Assembly (NCBI RefSeq): GCF_040359615.1
Contig: NZ_CP132942.1
Location: 3,534,001 to 3,598,000, forward strand
Direction of reading: 5' to 3'
Origin: Tunturibacter psychrotolerans
GTDB taxonomy: Bacteria > Acidobacteriota > Terriglobia > Terriglobales > Acidobacteriaceae
DNA: 64,000 nt
Part shown: positions 1-8,758 of the stretch, one piece after another
Position numbering within the stretch: position 1 is the first letter of the stretch
Layout: every line of letters begins with the position of its first letter
Made by a program: the position numbers and the translations under genes
The notes under the pieces: model-generated
The model's input: only the letters and a program-made list of their open reading frames with translations
Databases searched by the model: none
What the model was told of the DNA's origin: nothing

Positions 1-1
1 A

Positions 2-715
2 ATCCTAAACGACAAGCCGACCGTGGCAGGTCTGATTCTATTCTGTGACGAACCACAGGCCGTTTTACCCAAACGTTGTGGAATAAAAATCTACCGGTAC
101 AAGACCAAAGATGCCGCAGGAACGCGGGACACTCTCGCGTTTGACCCTATTACGATAGACGGAAGTGCGTACGATCAGATCCATGACGCGGTCCAACGCA
201 CGGTCGAAGTCATTGAAGGCATTAGCACGCTTGGAGCCGTCGGGCTTGAAACTACAGCTTATCCACACGAAGCACTGCACGAAATCATTACAAACGCGGT
301 CTTGCATCGTGATTACAGCATTGCAGATGACGTCCACGTCAGAATTTTCGACAACCGTGTAGAGGTGCAAAGCCCAGGAACTCTTCCTGCTCACATTACA
401 GTCGAAAACATCCTCGATGAACGATTCGCTAGAAACGGAAGCCTGGTTCGTCTAATCAATAAGTTCCCGAACGCTCCCAACAAAGACGTTGGCGAAGGTT
501 TGAACACAGCGTTTGACGCCATGCGCCGGCGTGGGGGCTGTGGAAAAGACATTTGGTGGAAAAGTCCAAGGTGCAAAGACGGACTTTCCCACCAAACTTG
601 GAAATCCCGCATAGTGCGCGGGATTCCCACTTTCCCCCAGCCCCGACGACTACTAGTCATTTACACAAAGCTGAAGACAAGGACAAGGCGGTGTTGCAGT
701 CCTAATGGCACTTAA
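2..715 (+). pseudogene. ATP-binding DNA-binding regulator (AlbA_2/HATPase_c_4, 'RecG-like'), C-terminal part, truncated
   Basis: The reading frame is already open at the left edge, so the N-terminal half lies outside the window. What is visible matches the GHKL-type ATP-binding half of transcriptional regulators often annotated as RecG-like or AAA-4 family: a segment with ILNDKPTVAGLILFCDEPQA and IKIYRYKT, then the N-box ALHEIITNAVLHRDYS and the G-box region DVGEGLNTAFDAM. Homology appears to stop at about position 525, immediately after GEGLNTAFDAM, where the family normally continues with a short beta-rich tail. The remaining ~60 codons read through a pair of strong hairpins (552-627) and look like translated repeat rather than protein. 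I infer a gene whose 3' end was replaced by a repeat or a deletion. It may still make a shortened protein. Confidence 0.6.
552..627. repeat. Tandem double-hairpin repeat element
   Basis: Two adjacent inverted repeats. The first pairs TTTGGTGGAAAAGTCC (552-567) with GGACTTTCCCACCAAA (581-596), 16 bp with one mismatch and a 13-base loop. The second pairs AATCCCGC (603-610) with GCGGGATT (618-625). The architecture (two hairpins in a row) resembles REP/BIME-type elements. It begins just after the point where the upstream gene loses homology. No second copy of this exact sequence was noticed in the window. Confidence 0.6.
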
Positions 716-1810
716 TCCTACCTCAAAGCAACAAGGCAAAAAGTACCGGAAGGTCTGATAACACATATTATGTATATTGACATCCTGCATGACTAATGCA
801 CGCCGGTTCGACGTGTGGGCAGCGTTTCGGAGCCAGCGGGCACTTCGACCGCACCGCCGTTCCTCTCGGCAGAGTGGAAGCAATTGCGCGCGCGATCCGA
901 TGGCCCTCAAACCAGACGAGAAAACGAGACTGCTCTGCTCCGACGAGCCGCAATTGATTGATCCACGTATAGTAAGCGCCCATATCGGCGTCCACCTGAG
1001 AACCTTCTCGATCCTGCGGCTGTTGCAACGGGTCGCGGACCAGAAGTTGCTCCATCGGAGCGCTCGCCTGCCGAGTTGAGAATCGTGCAAACAGAGTAAC
1101 TCTGACACCCTTCATAAGAACGGCCCAGACCACACACTTACGATGAAGGCCGACTGGGATCCAGACTATGGGACGAAGCGGTCCCTCATTGGAGCTCGAA
1201 TCACTTCAAGCCTATCGAGAAATTGACTGGCTCCTAGCTATCTAGCTGTCGGATGATTCACGCAAAATCATCGACTCGCGCGGGGTGGGTGTTGCGTGAC
1301 AGTGGCAAAATCGATGCAACAAAAGCCGCCATCTCATGAATAAAGGTTGATGTCGTTCTTTATCAATAGCTTATGTGCGCAACATGTCGCCATAACTACC
1401 TAGAATCAGACTTTCCGGTAGTTGCGCAGGTGTTGCGCGCAAATCACTCGTCCGTTCAAGTAAAAAGGTTGTCATTTTGAGAAGTAAATCATTGCCTGGA
1501 CCTTTCTACCCTGTTGCTCTTCGGCACCCGAACTACACGCGCTGCTTTCGCACCTTTAGGTGCCGCTTTCCTCGAGCTTTTCCTGGGCCGTTTCCTTGCT
1601 CAGGAAGACGAATTTGCGAGAGACTTGCCGACGCAAGTTTCCGCCCAGAATAACGAACTCACGCCAAAATCATTCCAAAATAACCCCAAGGAGCCACGCA
1701 ATGCACCACAACAACCACGCTTCACACCACATATTCACCACAAATGACCGCAAGCAAAAGACGCCCGTAAACCAGCCGAAGCTGCTTCACGGGCGCTATT
1801 GAATCCGGAC
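716..1810. other. About 1.1 kb without a convincing gene
   Basis: Several overlapping frames of 60-150 codons exist here on both strands, but none has a recognisable domain. The most protein-like is a minus-strand frame at 768-1133 (containing DMGAYYTWINQL and QSRFLVWFEGH), which could be a decayed gene fragment; I do not recognise it. From 1260 to 1440 there are several TTGCG/CGCAA-rich words, including a palindromic TTGCGCGCAA. From about 1690 to 1745 the sequence becomes a low-complexity CAC/ACAA-rich stretch (repeated CACCACAA, CACGC, CACCACAT) that would encode a His/Asn-rich peptide. An imperfect inverted repeat GCCCGT...ACGGGC lies at 1767-1797. Confidence 0.5.
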
Positions 1811-1843
1811 AAAAAAGGAGAGAGCCATACCTCAGCCCTCTCC
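1811..1843 (-). terminator. Rho-independent terminator of the BON-domain gene
   Basis: Read on the minus strand: GGAGAGGGC, loop TGAGGTATG, GCTCTCTCC, followed directly by TTTTTT. The stem is 9 bp with one G-T wobble. It starts 11 bp after the stop codon of the minus-strand gene ending at 1855. Confidence 0.85.
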
Positions 1844-1854
1844 CCAACGACAAC

Positions 1855-3159
1855 TTAGTAAGGCCGGTAGTAGCCCGGACCGTAGTAATAACCGGGTGGC
1901 GGAGGAGGAGGATACCTGCGACGGAACTGCGGATCCGCTCCCACCGGAACGCCCGCGCCCAACCGGTTCAACTCAGCCTGCGACACAGTGGTTATATCCG
2001 CCGACTGAGTCAGATGGAACACCAGGATCGCTTCAGGAGGTAACGAAGCTTCGCCACGACCGGAGGCGGCGGACACACCCAAACCGGCGACGCCGCCGAT
2101 ACCAGCTCCAACCGCGGCGCCAACACCGCCGCCAGCCACACCGCCAATCAAAGCGCCAACTGCACCCAAACCAACCGTGTTCGCGACCGTACTCCCAGTC
2201 TTATCGGCCCCCTGGTGCCACCAGAAATCAGTAGCAATCGGATAAACCCTGCCAGCTAGCGAAACAGAATTTAGTTGCAACTTTAACTCCCCTTTGCCCT
2301 TCAACTCGCCTGCAGTATGCACCGCAACCACGGTTCCCTGAATGGAAGCACCTCGAGGAATCGCGATCGCACCACCAGCAACCACGTCATTCAGAACCAC
2401 TCCGTCGAACGCGGTCCCAACCGTGGTGCTCTTGCTGTTCATCCCCTGGTTGATACGAACCCGAAGGTTCGTTCCAACCGGCACAACCACAGCGTCTCCA
2501 CCCTTCTGCGCCACATAAGGCCGAGGCGGAGGATACTGTGGCGGGTAAGGCTGACCATACGCCGGATACTGTCCCTGCTGCTGCCCCTGATAAGGCGGCG
2601 GATATTGGCCACCTTGCTGAGGAGTCCCATAGGCTGGCGGATACTGCCCAGCCTGCTGCCCCTGATACGGAGGCGGGTACTGACCGCCGGCCCCCTGCGG
2701 TGTATTTGTCGCGGACGGAATACTCGGGGCGCTATTTGGCGCGGCTGGATTCTGAGTTTGAGGAGGAGCAATCGAACCATCAGATTGAAGATTCGGATTC
2801 GTCCCTTGCGTTGCGTCCTGCTGTTGCGAAGGTTCGTTGTTGGTGACAGGCGGCACAGAGCCGACGACCAATTGATCAACAACCTTCACAACCCCAGCGG
2901 TATTCGAAACCAGGTGATCCGCCAGATCACGCAACGGCTCATCCCGCACAGTCCCACTCAGCGTCACCACACCATACACGGTAGTGGAGGTGATCGCCTG
3001 ATCGGCCAACTCCGGGGCACCAGCCAAAGCCTTCAAAACACTCGCTTCAATCTGGGCGTCGGGCATGGTTGCTGGCTTGGACTGCGCAAGCCCTGCACCG
3101 CCCGCCAACACCAGACATGTCATCAAAAATGTCGCAACCGCAAACTTCGAAAAAGACAT
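1855..3159 (-). CDS. Exported BON-domain protein with Pro/Gln-rich linker and glycine zipper
   Basis: 434 residues from the ATG at 3159 (MSFSKFAV), chosen because AAGGTGG lies just upstream and a signal peptide (hydrophobic core TFLMTCLVLAGGAGLAQS) follows at once; an upstream extension of 19 residues is possible but unlikely. After the signal comes a BON domain (about residues 35-95, with ITSTTVYGVVTLSGTVRDE), a fold associated with phospholipid or envelope binding. A roughly 100-residue linker holds repeated QYPPPYQGQQ-like units. The C-terminal half has a compact beta-rich segment and then a glycine-zipper stretch (GAVGALIGGVAGGGVGAAV), typical of proteins that insert in or sit against the outer membrane, and ends in a Tyr/Pro/Gly-rich tail. 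Single gene with its own terminator. I infer an envelope or periplasmic structural role; no specific function is known to me. Confidence 0.75.
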   Translation of the reverse strand: MSFSKFAVATFLMTCLVLAGGAGLAQSKPATMPDAQIEASVLKALAGAPELADQAITSTTVYGVVTLSGTVRDEPLRDLADHLVSNTAGVVKVVDQLVVGSVPPVTNNEPSQQQDATQGTNPNLQSDGSIAPPQTQNPAAPNSAPSIPSATNTPQGAGGQYPPPYQGQQAGQYPPAYGTPQQGGQYPPPYQGQQQGQYPAYGQPYPPQYPPPRPYVAQKGGDAVVVPVGTNLRVRINQGMNSKSTTVGTAFDGVVLNDVVAGGAIAIPRGASIQGTVVAVHTAGELKGKGELKLQLNSVSLAGRVYPIATDFWWHQGADKTGSTVANTVGLGAVGALIGGVAGGGVGAAVGAGIGGVAGLGVSAASGRGEASLPPEAILVFHLTQSADITTVSQAELNRLGAGVPVGADPQFRRRYPPPPPPGYYYGPGYYRPY

Positions 3160-3325
3160 GCACTTCCACCTTCGGTACATACACCCCTCCGCTCCCCCTC
3201 TGACGTGGCACTCCATCCGCCACGCTAATACTCTATGGATGCAGACTCGGTTTTCAGAAAAAAGTTACGCTCGCCCCGACTCAACACAGGCAAGAAAGGT
3301 GCTCGTGCCTCTGTTCCGGAGTTGA

Positions 3326-3354
3326 TTGACCTTAGCCGAAAGTAACGTTATATT
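3326..3354 (+). promoter_or_regulatory. Sigma-70-type promoter of tRNA-fMet
   Basis: TTGACC at 3326-3331, a 17-bp spacer, and TATATT at 3349-3354, ending 5 bp before the first base of the mature tRNA. This is close to the vegetative consensus with optimal spacing. Confidence 0.8.
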
Positions 3355-3359
3355 CAAAG

Positions 3360-3436
<77 letters not shown>

Positions 3437-3454
3437 AAGAACTTACTGATATTC

Positions 3455-3492
3455 AAAGGCTTAGGAGATGTCGACTCCCGAGCCTTTTTCTT
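3455..3492 (+). terminator. Rho-independent terminator of tRNA-fMet
   Basis: GGCTTAGGAG pairs with CTCCCGAGCC (one wobble, one mismatch), enclosed by AAA/TTT and followed by TTTTTCTTT. It starts about 19 bases after the tRNA CCA end. Confidence 0.75.
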
Positions 3493-3688
3493 TGATAGGA
3501 GACAAGCCGACAACAACATCTGCATTCTCTTCTTCTTTCAGCTTTGCTACGGCTTCGTTGACGGCTCTCTCAAGCTCCGCACCGACTTGCTGCGCAGCCT
3601 CAAGATTCCGACCCCATTCAGGTTGACCGCCATACACGTCCAGGGTGAACCATCCGGTGAGCGCGTGTCCTAGCGCATCCGCGCTGAG
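3493..3688 (-). pseudogene. Remnant of an unidentified gene (3' end only)
   Basis: On the minus strand an open frame runs from just after an in-frame TGA (3689-3691) and encodes a clean amphipathic segment (GWFTLDVYGGQPEWGRNLEA, then AAQQVGAELERAVNEAV). No start codon precedes it and its C-terminal codons run into the tRNA terminator hairpin, with a stop at 3461-3463. It looks like the C-terminal ~60 residues of a longer protein. I do not recognise the family. It abuts, head against head, the truncated dehydrogenase that follows, with the junction near 3668-3688. Confidence 0.4.
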
Positions 3689-4553
3689 TCAGTTCAGCAA
3701 GTCGCGTTCGTCAGGCTCACACTACAGTTCGGAGGGAGTTTTTCCTGCAGCCGCTGGAGCTGAGGGTGTTGGACGTACGGCCGATGGCCGGCGTGTCTAC
3801 TTCGTTGCACCGGAGGCACCGTATGGAGCCTTGGCTGAGAAGTCCCTCGTGCGGTCTGAACGATGCGTGCCGATTCCGGATGTGCTCGACGACATCACTG
3901 CAGCGGCGATTGCGAATCCTGGGATGTCGGCGTGGGCTGCGCTTGTCGAACGTGCTCGTCTGCAGCCCGGAGAGACTGTCTTGGTGAACGGTGCAACGGG
4001 GACGGCGGGGAGGCTTGCCGTACAGCTTGCGAAGCATCTTGGGGCGGGCAAAGTGATTGTGACTGGTCGCAACGCGGTGGACCTTGAGGAGGTAAAGACG
4101 CTCGGAGCGGACAGTGTGATTCCCTTCTCGCTGGGCGCTTTGCATCCGATGGGAACGAAAAAATATGAGGAAGCGCTTGTGAAGGAGTTCGCAAATGGCA
4201 TCGATGTCGTCATCGATTATCTGTGGGGAGAGAGTGCGAAGACGATAATCGTCGCCATTGCGAAGGCTGTGGACGACGCGACGCCAGTTCGCTTTGTTCA
4301 TGTGGGCGGAGCTAGTCGTGAGGAGAATATCGAACTGCCGGGAGCAGCGCTGCGTTCGTCGGCAATTACGTTAATGGGGAGTGGGCTGAAGAGTGTTCCT
4401 ATGTCGGCATTAAAGGATGCGATCAGGAATGTGTTTGACGCTGTCGCTACAGCGAATCTCAAGATTGCGATAAAGACTGTGCCGCTTTCGGAGATTGAGT
4501 CCACCTGGGATGATGCTCCCGGTAAACCACGAGTGGTTTTCACGATGGGGTAG
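3645..4553 (+). pseudogene. Zinc-type alcohol dehydrogenase/quinone oxidoreductase, N-terminally truncated
   Basis: From about position 3668 the frame matches medium-chain dehydrogenase/reductases of the quinone-oxidoreductase type: residues SASALSQFSKSRSSGSHYS, then EGVGRTADGRRVYF, the Rossmann motif NGATGTAGRLAVQLAKHLGA, and a normal C-terminus (PLSEIESTWDDAPGKPRVVF). The N-terminal substrate-domain strands that normally precede this (about 30 residues) are missing; instead the frame runs into an unrelated minus-strand remnant. A GTG at 3645 could start a shortened protein of 302 residues, but it has no visible ribosome binding site. I infer a decaying gene beside the tRNA. The nucleotide-binding half is intact, so a functional shortened protein cannot be excluded. 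Confidence 0.6.
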
Positions 4554-4600
4554 TTTCTGGTTTGCCTGAGCTGCCAGTACACCAAACAGAACCGTGTAGA

Positions 4601-5788
4601 TTAGCTCGGGTTCGGCTTCTTGCGTAGTTCAGATAGTGGGTAGAAGGTGCCTCGCCAGGTGACGCCGCCGTTCTTCAGCGTTGTGATCATCGAGCGGACG
4701 ATGGAATAGACGATGAGGGTGGCGCTGAGGGGAAAGATGACCGCATACCAGGGTGAGACTTTGCTTTGTCGGCTCGAGAGGATGTAGAGGAAGGCGACGG
4801 AGGCGAAGGTGAGGATTGCCGGTGTGCGAGTCTGCGGGAGCGCGAGAAAGGCCACGGGGACGATGCAGAAGAGCGTGAACCAGACGCAGGAGAGTAGAGC
4901 GACGATTGGGTTGTAGCGGAAGATGGCGAAGAGGTTTTTCATGAGGCCGTTGAGGATTCCGTTGACGCCGCTGGCCCAGTGAACGCTGACGAGGTCGGGA
5001 CCGGTGGCGATGCGTTGGCGGAGGTGGGCTCTCTTGATGCGCCTGCCGAGGGCGAGGTCTTCGACGATCTCCATGCGAAGAGCTTCGTAGCCGCCGATCT
5101 GCTGATAGGCGGAGGTGCGGAGGAGGTTGAAGGCGCCTACGCCGACGGCGTCGCGGAGAGCCTTGGGGTCGGAGATGCGCCAGGGACGGACGGCCCAGAG
5201 GCCCATGATCTGGAGATAGCTGAGGAGCATGCCTTCACCTATGGTGCGAACGAGGGCGGTAGGGAGGATGACGAAGTGATCGGCTTCGGTGGCGACGGTG
5301 TGGGCCAGGGAGAGGCGGAGAGCGTCGGGGTGGAAGTAGATGTCGGCGTCGGTGAAGAGGAGATAGTCGGGGCGGTGGAGAGAGATGGCGTGGCGCGCGG
5401 CGAAGGCCATGGCATGGGTTTTACCGAGCCAGCCGGTGGGGAGTTCGGTGATGTGGAGTGCGGTGAGTTTGTCTGAGTGCTGCGCGGCGAGAGCGTCCAT
5501 AATCGCACCGGTCGAGTCAATGGAGCGATCGTCGATGGCGATGAGGTGGAGGTTGGGGTGTTGCTGGTTGAGAAGAGATTGGAGGCAGGCGGCGATGTGG
5601 GCGGCTTCGTTGCGTGCGGGGATGATGACCGTGAGGGATGGGTTGTTGGGTGGGGTTAGATTGTGCGCTGGTGAGGTGAGATCGGGAACGCGGCGGAGGA
5701 AGGCGGCGGCGGTGATTGCTTTCCAGAGCCAGGCCAGGGCGATGAGCCACGCAAGCAAAGTGAGAATGAAATGAACGGCAGAGTGCAA
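4601..5788 (-). CDS. Membrane-anchored family 2 glycosyltransferase
   Basis: 395 residues. One N-terminal membrane segment (about 5-25), then a GT-A fold: nucleotide-sugar region TVIIPARNEAAHI, acidic IDDRS, the metal-binding DAD in LLFTDADIYF (about residue 147), and the ED motif in MEIVEDLALGRRIKR. Three or four hydrophobic segments follow from residue ~285 to 375, and the tail GGVTWRGTFYPLSELRK is shared with glycosyltransferases linked to carotenoid, hopanoid or lipid glycosylation. The acceptor cannot be read from sequence; a membrane lipid is plausible. It lies 28 bp after the DUF899 gene and 58 bp beyond the MFS/DUF899 pair's last intergenic gap, so the three minus-strand genes may share a transcript (MFS, DUF899, GT2). 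Confidence 0.75.
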   Translation of the reverse strand: MHSAVHFILTLLAWLIALAWLWKAITAAAFLRRVPDLTSPAHNLTPPNNPSLTVIIPARNEAAHIAACLQSLLNQQHPNLHLIAIDDRSIDSTGAIMDALAAQHSDKLTALHITELPTGWLGKTHAMAFAARHAISLHRPDYLLFTDADIYFHPDALRLSLAHTVATEADHFVILPTALVRTIGEGMLLSYLQIMGLWAVRPWRISDPKALRDAVGVGAFNLLRTSAYQQIGGYEALRMEIVEDLALGRRIKRAHLRQRIATGPDLVSVHWASGVNGILNGLMKNLFAIFRYNPIVALLSCVWFTLFCIVPVAFLALPQTRTPAILTFASVAFLYILSSRQSKVSPWYAVIFPLSATLIVYSIVRSMITTLKNGGVTWRGTFYPLSELRKKPNPS

Positions 5789-5816
5789 TAAATCCTCATG
5801 ATAATAGACAGCGGGA

Positions 5817-6572
5817 TCAATGGTTGTTGGGATGGCAGCAGTCGTAGTCGATCTGCTCGTTCCAGGTCGCTGGACGACCTTCGGGGGTCATGTCGAAGAT
5901 GTTCCAGATAGTGTCGATGGTGCCGAGATGGCGTGGATCCTGGCCGGGGTCGGTGGGAGTGAACATCAGCTCGGAGCTCCAGAAGTGGCGGATCTGGTCT
6001 CCGTCGCGATGGAAGACGGTCATGAGAGGAAGCTGATCGCCGTTGGGGTCTTCGGCTTGGTAGTCTCGTTTGAAGTTGTTGTTGGCGGAGGAGAGGAGAC
6101 GTAGGTTTTTCCAGCCGCGCTCGCGTGCGTACGTGGAGATGCGTTCGATGGGGGCTTTGGCTACGACGACGAAGTTTAGGCCGGAAGAGGCGAAGTGGAT
6201 AGCGGTGGGGTCGAGCGCGTCGAGTAAGGCGGTGCAGGAGGGGCAGGGTGAGTCTTCTAGCTTCAGCTCGGAGGTTGCGCCTCTGACCGGGCCGGGGCGA
6301 CTGTCTTTGCTCCAGCGCGGGAACATGAAGTTGTAGATGACCAGGGAGTTTTGTTCAGGGGTGAAGAGTTGGGAGAGCTTCACCTTTATGTGCTTGCCGT
6401 TGGGGCCGATGGTGTCGAAGACGTAGTCCTCGGGGATGAGGCCGCCGGGTGGCAGGCTGCGGCGGGCGGCGGCTACGGATTCCATGGCGCGACGGAGGCT
6501 GATCTCTTGCTCGAGGAGGTGATTGCGGGCGGCGCGATATTCGGGGGATTCTCCGGGGAAGCTGGTGGGCAT
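5817..6572 (-). CDS. DUF899 thioredoxin-like protein
   Basis: 251 residues. N-terminal helical part (EYRAARNHLLEQEISLRRAM) then PEDYVFDTIGPNG, KVKLSQLF, VIYNFMF and DSPCPSCTALLDALD: this is the DUF899 pattern, a thioredoxin-like fold with a CPSC pair (about residues 109-112) in the place of a thioredoxin active site. The second half, with FHRDGDQIRHFWSSELMF and a C-terminal YDCCHP, is also typical. Members are predicted dithiol or peroxide-related proteins, but the reaction is not established. Start ATG at 6572 has AAGGA 8-10 bases upstream. Cytoplasmic; no signal peptide. Sits 30 bp downstream of the MFS gene. Confidence 0.75.
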   Translation of the reverse strand: MPTSFPGESPEYRAARNHLLEQEISLRRAMESVAAARRSLPPGGLIPEDYVFDTIGPNGKHIKVKLSQLFTPEQNSLVIYNFMFPRWSKDSRPGPVRGATSELKLEDSPCPSCTALLDALDPTAIHFASSGLNFVVVAKAPIERISTYARERGWKNLRLLSSANNNFKRDYQAEDPNGDQLPLMTVFHRDGDQIRHFWSSELMFTPTDPGQDPRHLGTIDTIWNIFDMTPEGRPATWNEQIDYDCCHPNNH

Positions 6573-6602
6573 GGGCTGATCCTTTTCGGATGAGATGGGC
6601 GG

Positions 6603-7862
6603 TCAGGCGATGTCGGGTTGATCGGCGTGGAGGGGCGGGGCGTAGCGGGAGCCGATGAAGAAGATGACGGCTGCGAGAAGCATGGTGATGAGAGTGGAGC
6701 CGAGGCCGAGGTTGAGGGTGGAGCGGTCGCTGACGGCTCCGATGATGCGGGGGGAGATGGCGTCGCCGAGGGCGTGGATGATGAAGAGCTGGCCAGCCAT
6801 GGCGGTGGCGCGGATCTCGGGGCGGACGGCGTTGAGGGTGGCGGCGTTGACAGGGCCGGTGCCGAGGAAGATGAGGAAGATGGCGACGCCGAGGCCGTAG
6901 AGGGTGAGGTTGTGTGGGCCGAAGAAACATAGGAGCGCGGGTGGAACGGCGATGGCGGCGCTGATGGCGGGGACTAGGTAGAGGGCTTTGGAGTTGGTGC
7001 GGGACCACTTCTGCGCGATGGTGCCGCCGGTGATAGTGCCACCGAGGCCGGCGACTACGGTGATTGCGCCCATGATGTAGGCGGCGGAGGATTGGCTGCG
7101 ACCGTCGATGCGTTGGAGGAACGAGGGCATCCACCAGGAGATGCCGCCGAGCGAAAAGGTGACGGCTGCGTAACCGAGGATAGAGCAGAGGTAGGCGGGG
7201 TTTTTGATGAGGGAGAGGATGGTTCCCTTCTCTACTTTTGCTTTTTCGTGCTGGCTTGCGCCGCGTGCGGGCTCCTTCATGAAGATGGCTATGAGGATGG
7301 CGAGGAGCGCGGCGGGGATGGCGGAGACGATGAAGGACATACGCCAGCCGTAGTGTTCGCCTACGGTGCCACCGACGAGGTAGCCGAGGGCAGCGCCTAC
7401 GGGGATGGCTACGTTGAAGATGGTGAGGACGCGGTTGCGCTGGTCTGGCTCGTAATAATCTGCGAGGAGAGAGGGGGCGAAGATGCCGAAGCTGGCTTCG
7501 CCTACGCCTAGTGCGGCGTGGCGGATGTTGAGCGAGTCGTAGGAGTGAACGGTGGCGGTGAGGAAGTTGATCGCGGCCCAGAAGAGGGCGGCGATGACGA
7601 TCATGGGCTTGCGGGGAAAGCGGTCGCCTAGCCACCCGGTGATGGGCGAGGTGAACATGTAGGCGATCATGAACCAGAAGGTTAGGGTGCCGATGTGTTC
7701 GTCGGAGAGGTGGAACTCAGCTTTTACCTGCTCCTGGACGCCGGGGAGGATGTAGCGGTCGATGTAGTTGACGAAGTTGAGGGCGGTGAGGAGGACGAGG
7801 GCGGTGGTGGCTCCGGCGACGGAGGCTGTGGGTTTGGGCTTCTGCGTGGTCGAGGAGGCCAT
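6603..7862 (-). CDS. MFS transporter, spinster-like
   Basis: 419 residues with about twelve hydrophobic segments. N-terminal LNFVNYIDRYILPGVQEQV and the loop-2 signature GWLGDRFPRKPMIV are characteristic of the Spinster/GudP-like branch of the major facilitator superfamily, as is RHAALGVGEASFGIFAPSLL. A central cytoplasmic loop (EKAKVEKGTI) separates the two six-helix bundles. Substrate unknown; sphingolipid, organic anion and drug roles are known for different members. First gene of a probable three-gene minus-strand unit with DUF899 and the GT2. The 197 bp upstream are unusually G/T-rich on the plus strand and hold no gene. Confidence 0.8.
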   Translation of the reverse strand: MASSTTQKPKPTASVAGATTALVLLTALNFVNYIDRYILPGVQEQVKAEFHLSDEHIGTLTFWFMIAYMFTSPITGWLGDRFPRKPMIVIAALFWAAINFLTATVHSYDSLNIRHAALGVGEASFGIFAPSLLADYYEPDQRNRVLTIFNVAIPVGAALGYLVGGTVGEHYGWRMSFIVSAIPAALLAILIAIFMKEPARGASQHEKAKVEKGTILSLIKNPAYLCSILGYAAVTFSLGGISWWMPSFLQRIDGRSQSSAAYIMGAITVVAGLGGTITGGTIAQKWSRTNSKALYLVPAISAAIAVPPALLCFFGPHNLTLYGLGVAIFLIFLGTGPVNAATLNAVRPEIRATAMAGQLFIIHALGDAISPRIIGAVSDRSTLNLGLGSTLITMLLAAVIFFIGSRYAPPLHADQPDIA

Positions 7863-8059
7863 CTCGATGGAAGGATAGCAGGTGGGGTTTGGGTTTTTTT
7901 TATTGGGGTGGTGGGAGGGTGGTTTTGTTTGGGGATATTGAGATTTTTGATTGTTTTGTTGTGGTGTTTTGGTGGTGAGAACGTGGTGGTTTGTGTGGTC
8001 GACGTGGCGTTTTGGCTGGCGCTTTTTCGGGGATGAAAAATGCGCCAGTTTTTTGAGAT

Positions 8060-8491
8060 TTATTTTTGCGGGGGCGTTTCCGTGCGGGGGTAGGTGGCGG
8101 TTACGACGGTGGAGATGCCGCCTCGGGGGCGGAAGTCGCCTACGATGACTGCCCAGACTGGATTGCAGGCTTTGACTACGTCGTCGAGGACCTGGTTGAC
8201 GATGTTTTCCTGGAAGATGCCGAGGTTGCGGTAGGTGAAGAGGTATTCCTTGAGGGACTTGAGCTCGAGGCAGCTCTCGCGGGGCATGTAGCGGATGGTG
8301 AGGCGGCCGAAATCGGGTAGGCCCGTCTTGGGGCAGACGCTGGTGAACTCGGGATCGTCGACGAGGATCTCGTAGGCCTTGAACTGGTTCTGCCAGGTTT
8401 CGATGGCGGGGAAGGTGACGTCGAGGCCGGCTTTGGCGTGGTCGTCGGTGTAGCCGGTGGTGTGCGGGTTTGGAAGGACTGCGGTGCTCAT
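8060..8491 (-). CDS. queF: NADPH-dependent 7-cyano-7-deazaguanine reductase QueF
   Basis: 143 residues, the short (type I) form. QueF reduces preQ0 to preQ1 with two NADPH in queuosine biosynthesis. Visible catalytic residues: the nucleophilic Cys of TSVCPKTGLPDFG (C53, forming the thioimide) and the acid Asp60; the QueF signature ESCLELKSLKEYLF (about 72-85) binds substrate and NADPH. Length and motifs are normal. It stands alone: no other queuosine gene is visible in the window, and the upstream region shows no preQ1 riboswitch that I can recognise. Confidence 0.93.
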   Translation of the reverse strand: MSTAVLPNPHTTGYTDDHAKAGLDVTFPAIETWQNQFKAYEILVDDPEFTSVCPKTGLPDFGRLTIRYMPRESCLELKSLKEYLFTYRNLGIFQENIVNQVLDDVVKACNPVWAVIVGDFRPRGGISTVVTATYPRTETPPQK

Positions 8492-8682
8492 ACGTCTATT
8501 TTAGCTTGTTTGGCGCGGGTTTTGTTGGGTTTGGGCCTGGGTGGGACGGTTCACCTATGCTAACCCTTTTTGTTTTCTTGCGATGATGCGGGCAGCGCGA
8601 GAACGTTTGCTACTGAATGTAGTCCTGAGACGAGGCTGTGCCTGAAAGCAGGAGAGATTAGTAGCACTGTGAGATCAATGCA

Positions 8683-8736
8683 GGTCCTTCGACTACGCCT
8701 CTGCGATGAAGCTGCAAGAGGCTTCGCTCAGGATGA
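8683..8736. repeat. REP-like palindromic intergenic repeat
   Basis: An imperfect palindrome: outer arms TCCT (8685) and AGGA (8730), inner perfect stem GCCTCT (8697-8702) with AGAGGC (8717-8722). The flanking words TCCTTCGACT and GCTCAGGATGA are familiar from dispersed bacterial intergenic repeats. It lies between the queF promoter region and the 3' end of the histidine phosphatase gene, where nothing else was found. Confidence 0.45.
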
Positions 8737-8758
8737 AAAGTTTAGGAGGGAGAGCAGA

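Noticed and set aside
1514..1802. Two overlapping frames ending in a His/Asn-rich peptide
   Set aside because: The coding potential comes from the CAC-rich low-complexity tract; no ribosome binding site and no domain.
6355..7635. A 426-codon minus-strand frame overlapping the MFS and DUF899 genes
   Set aside because: The translation is almost all Arg, His, Pro and Ser, a frame-shifted shadow of the two real genes.
8492..8570. A possible preQ1 riboswitch upstream of queF
   Set aside because: No preQ1-I or preQ1-II core could be matched; only a short GGTT/AACC pairing was seen.
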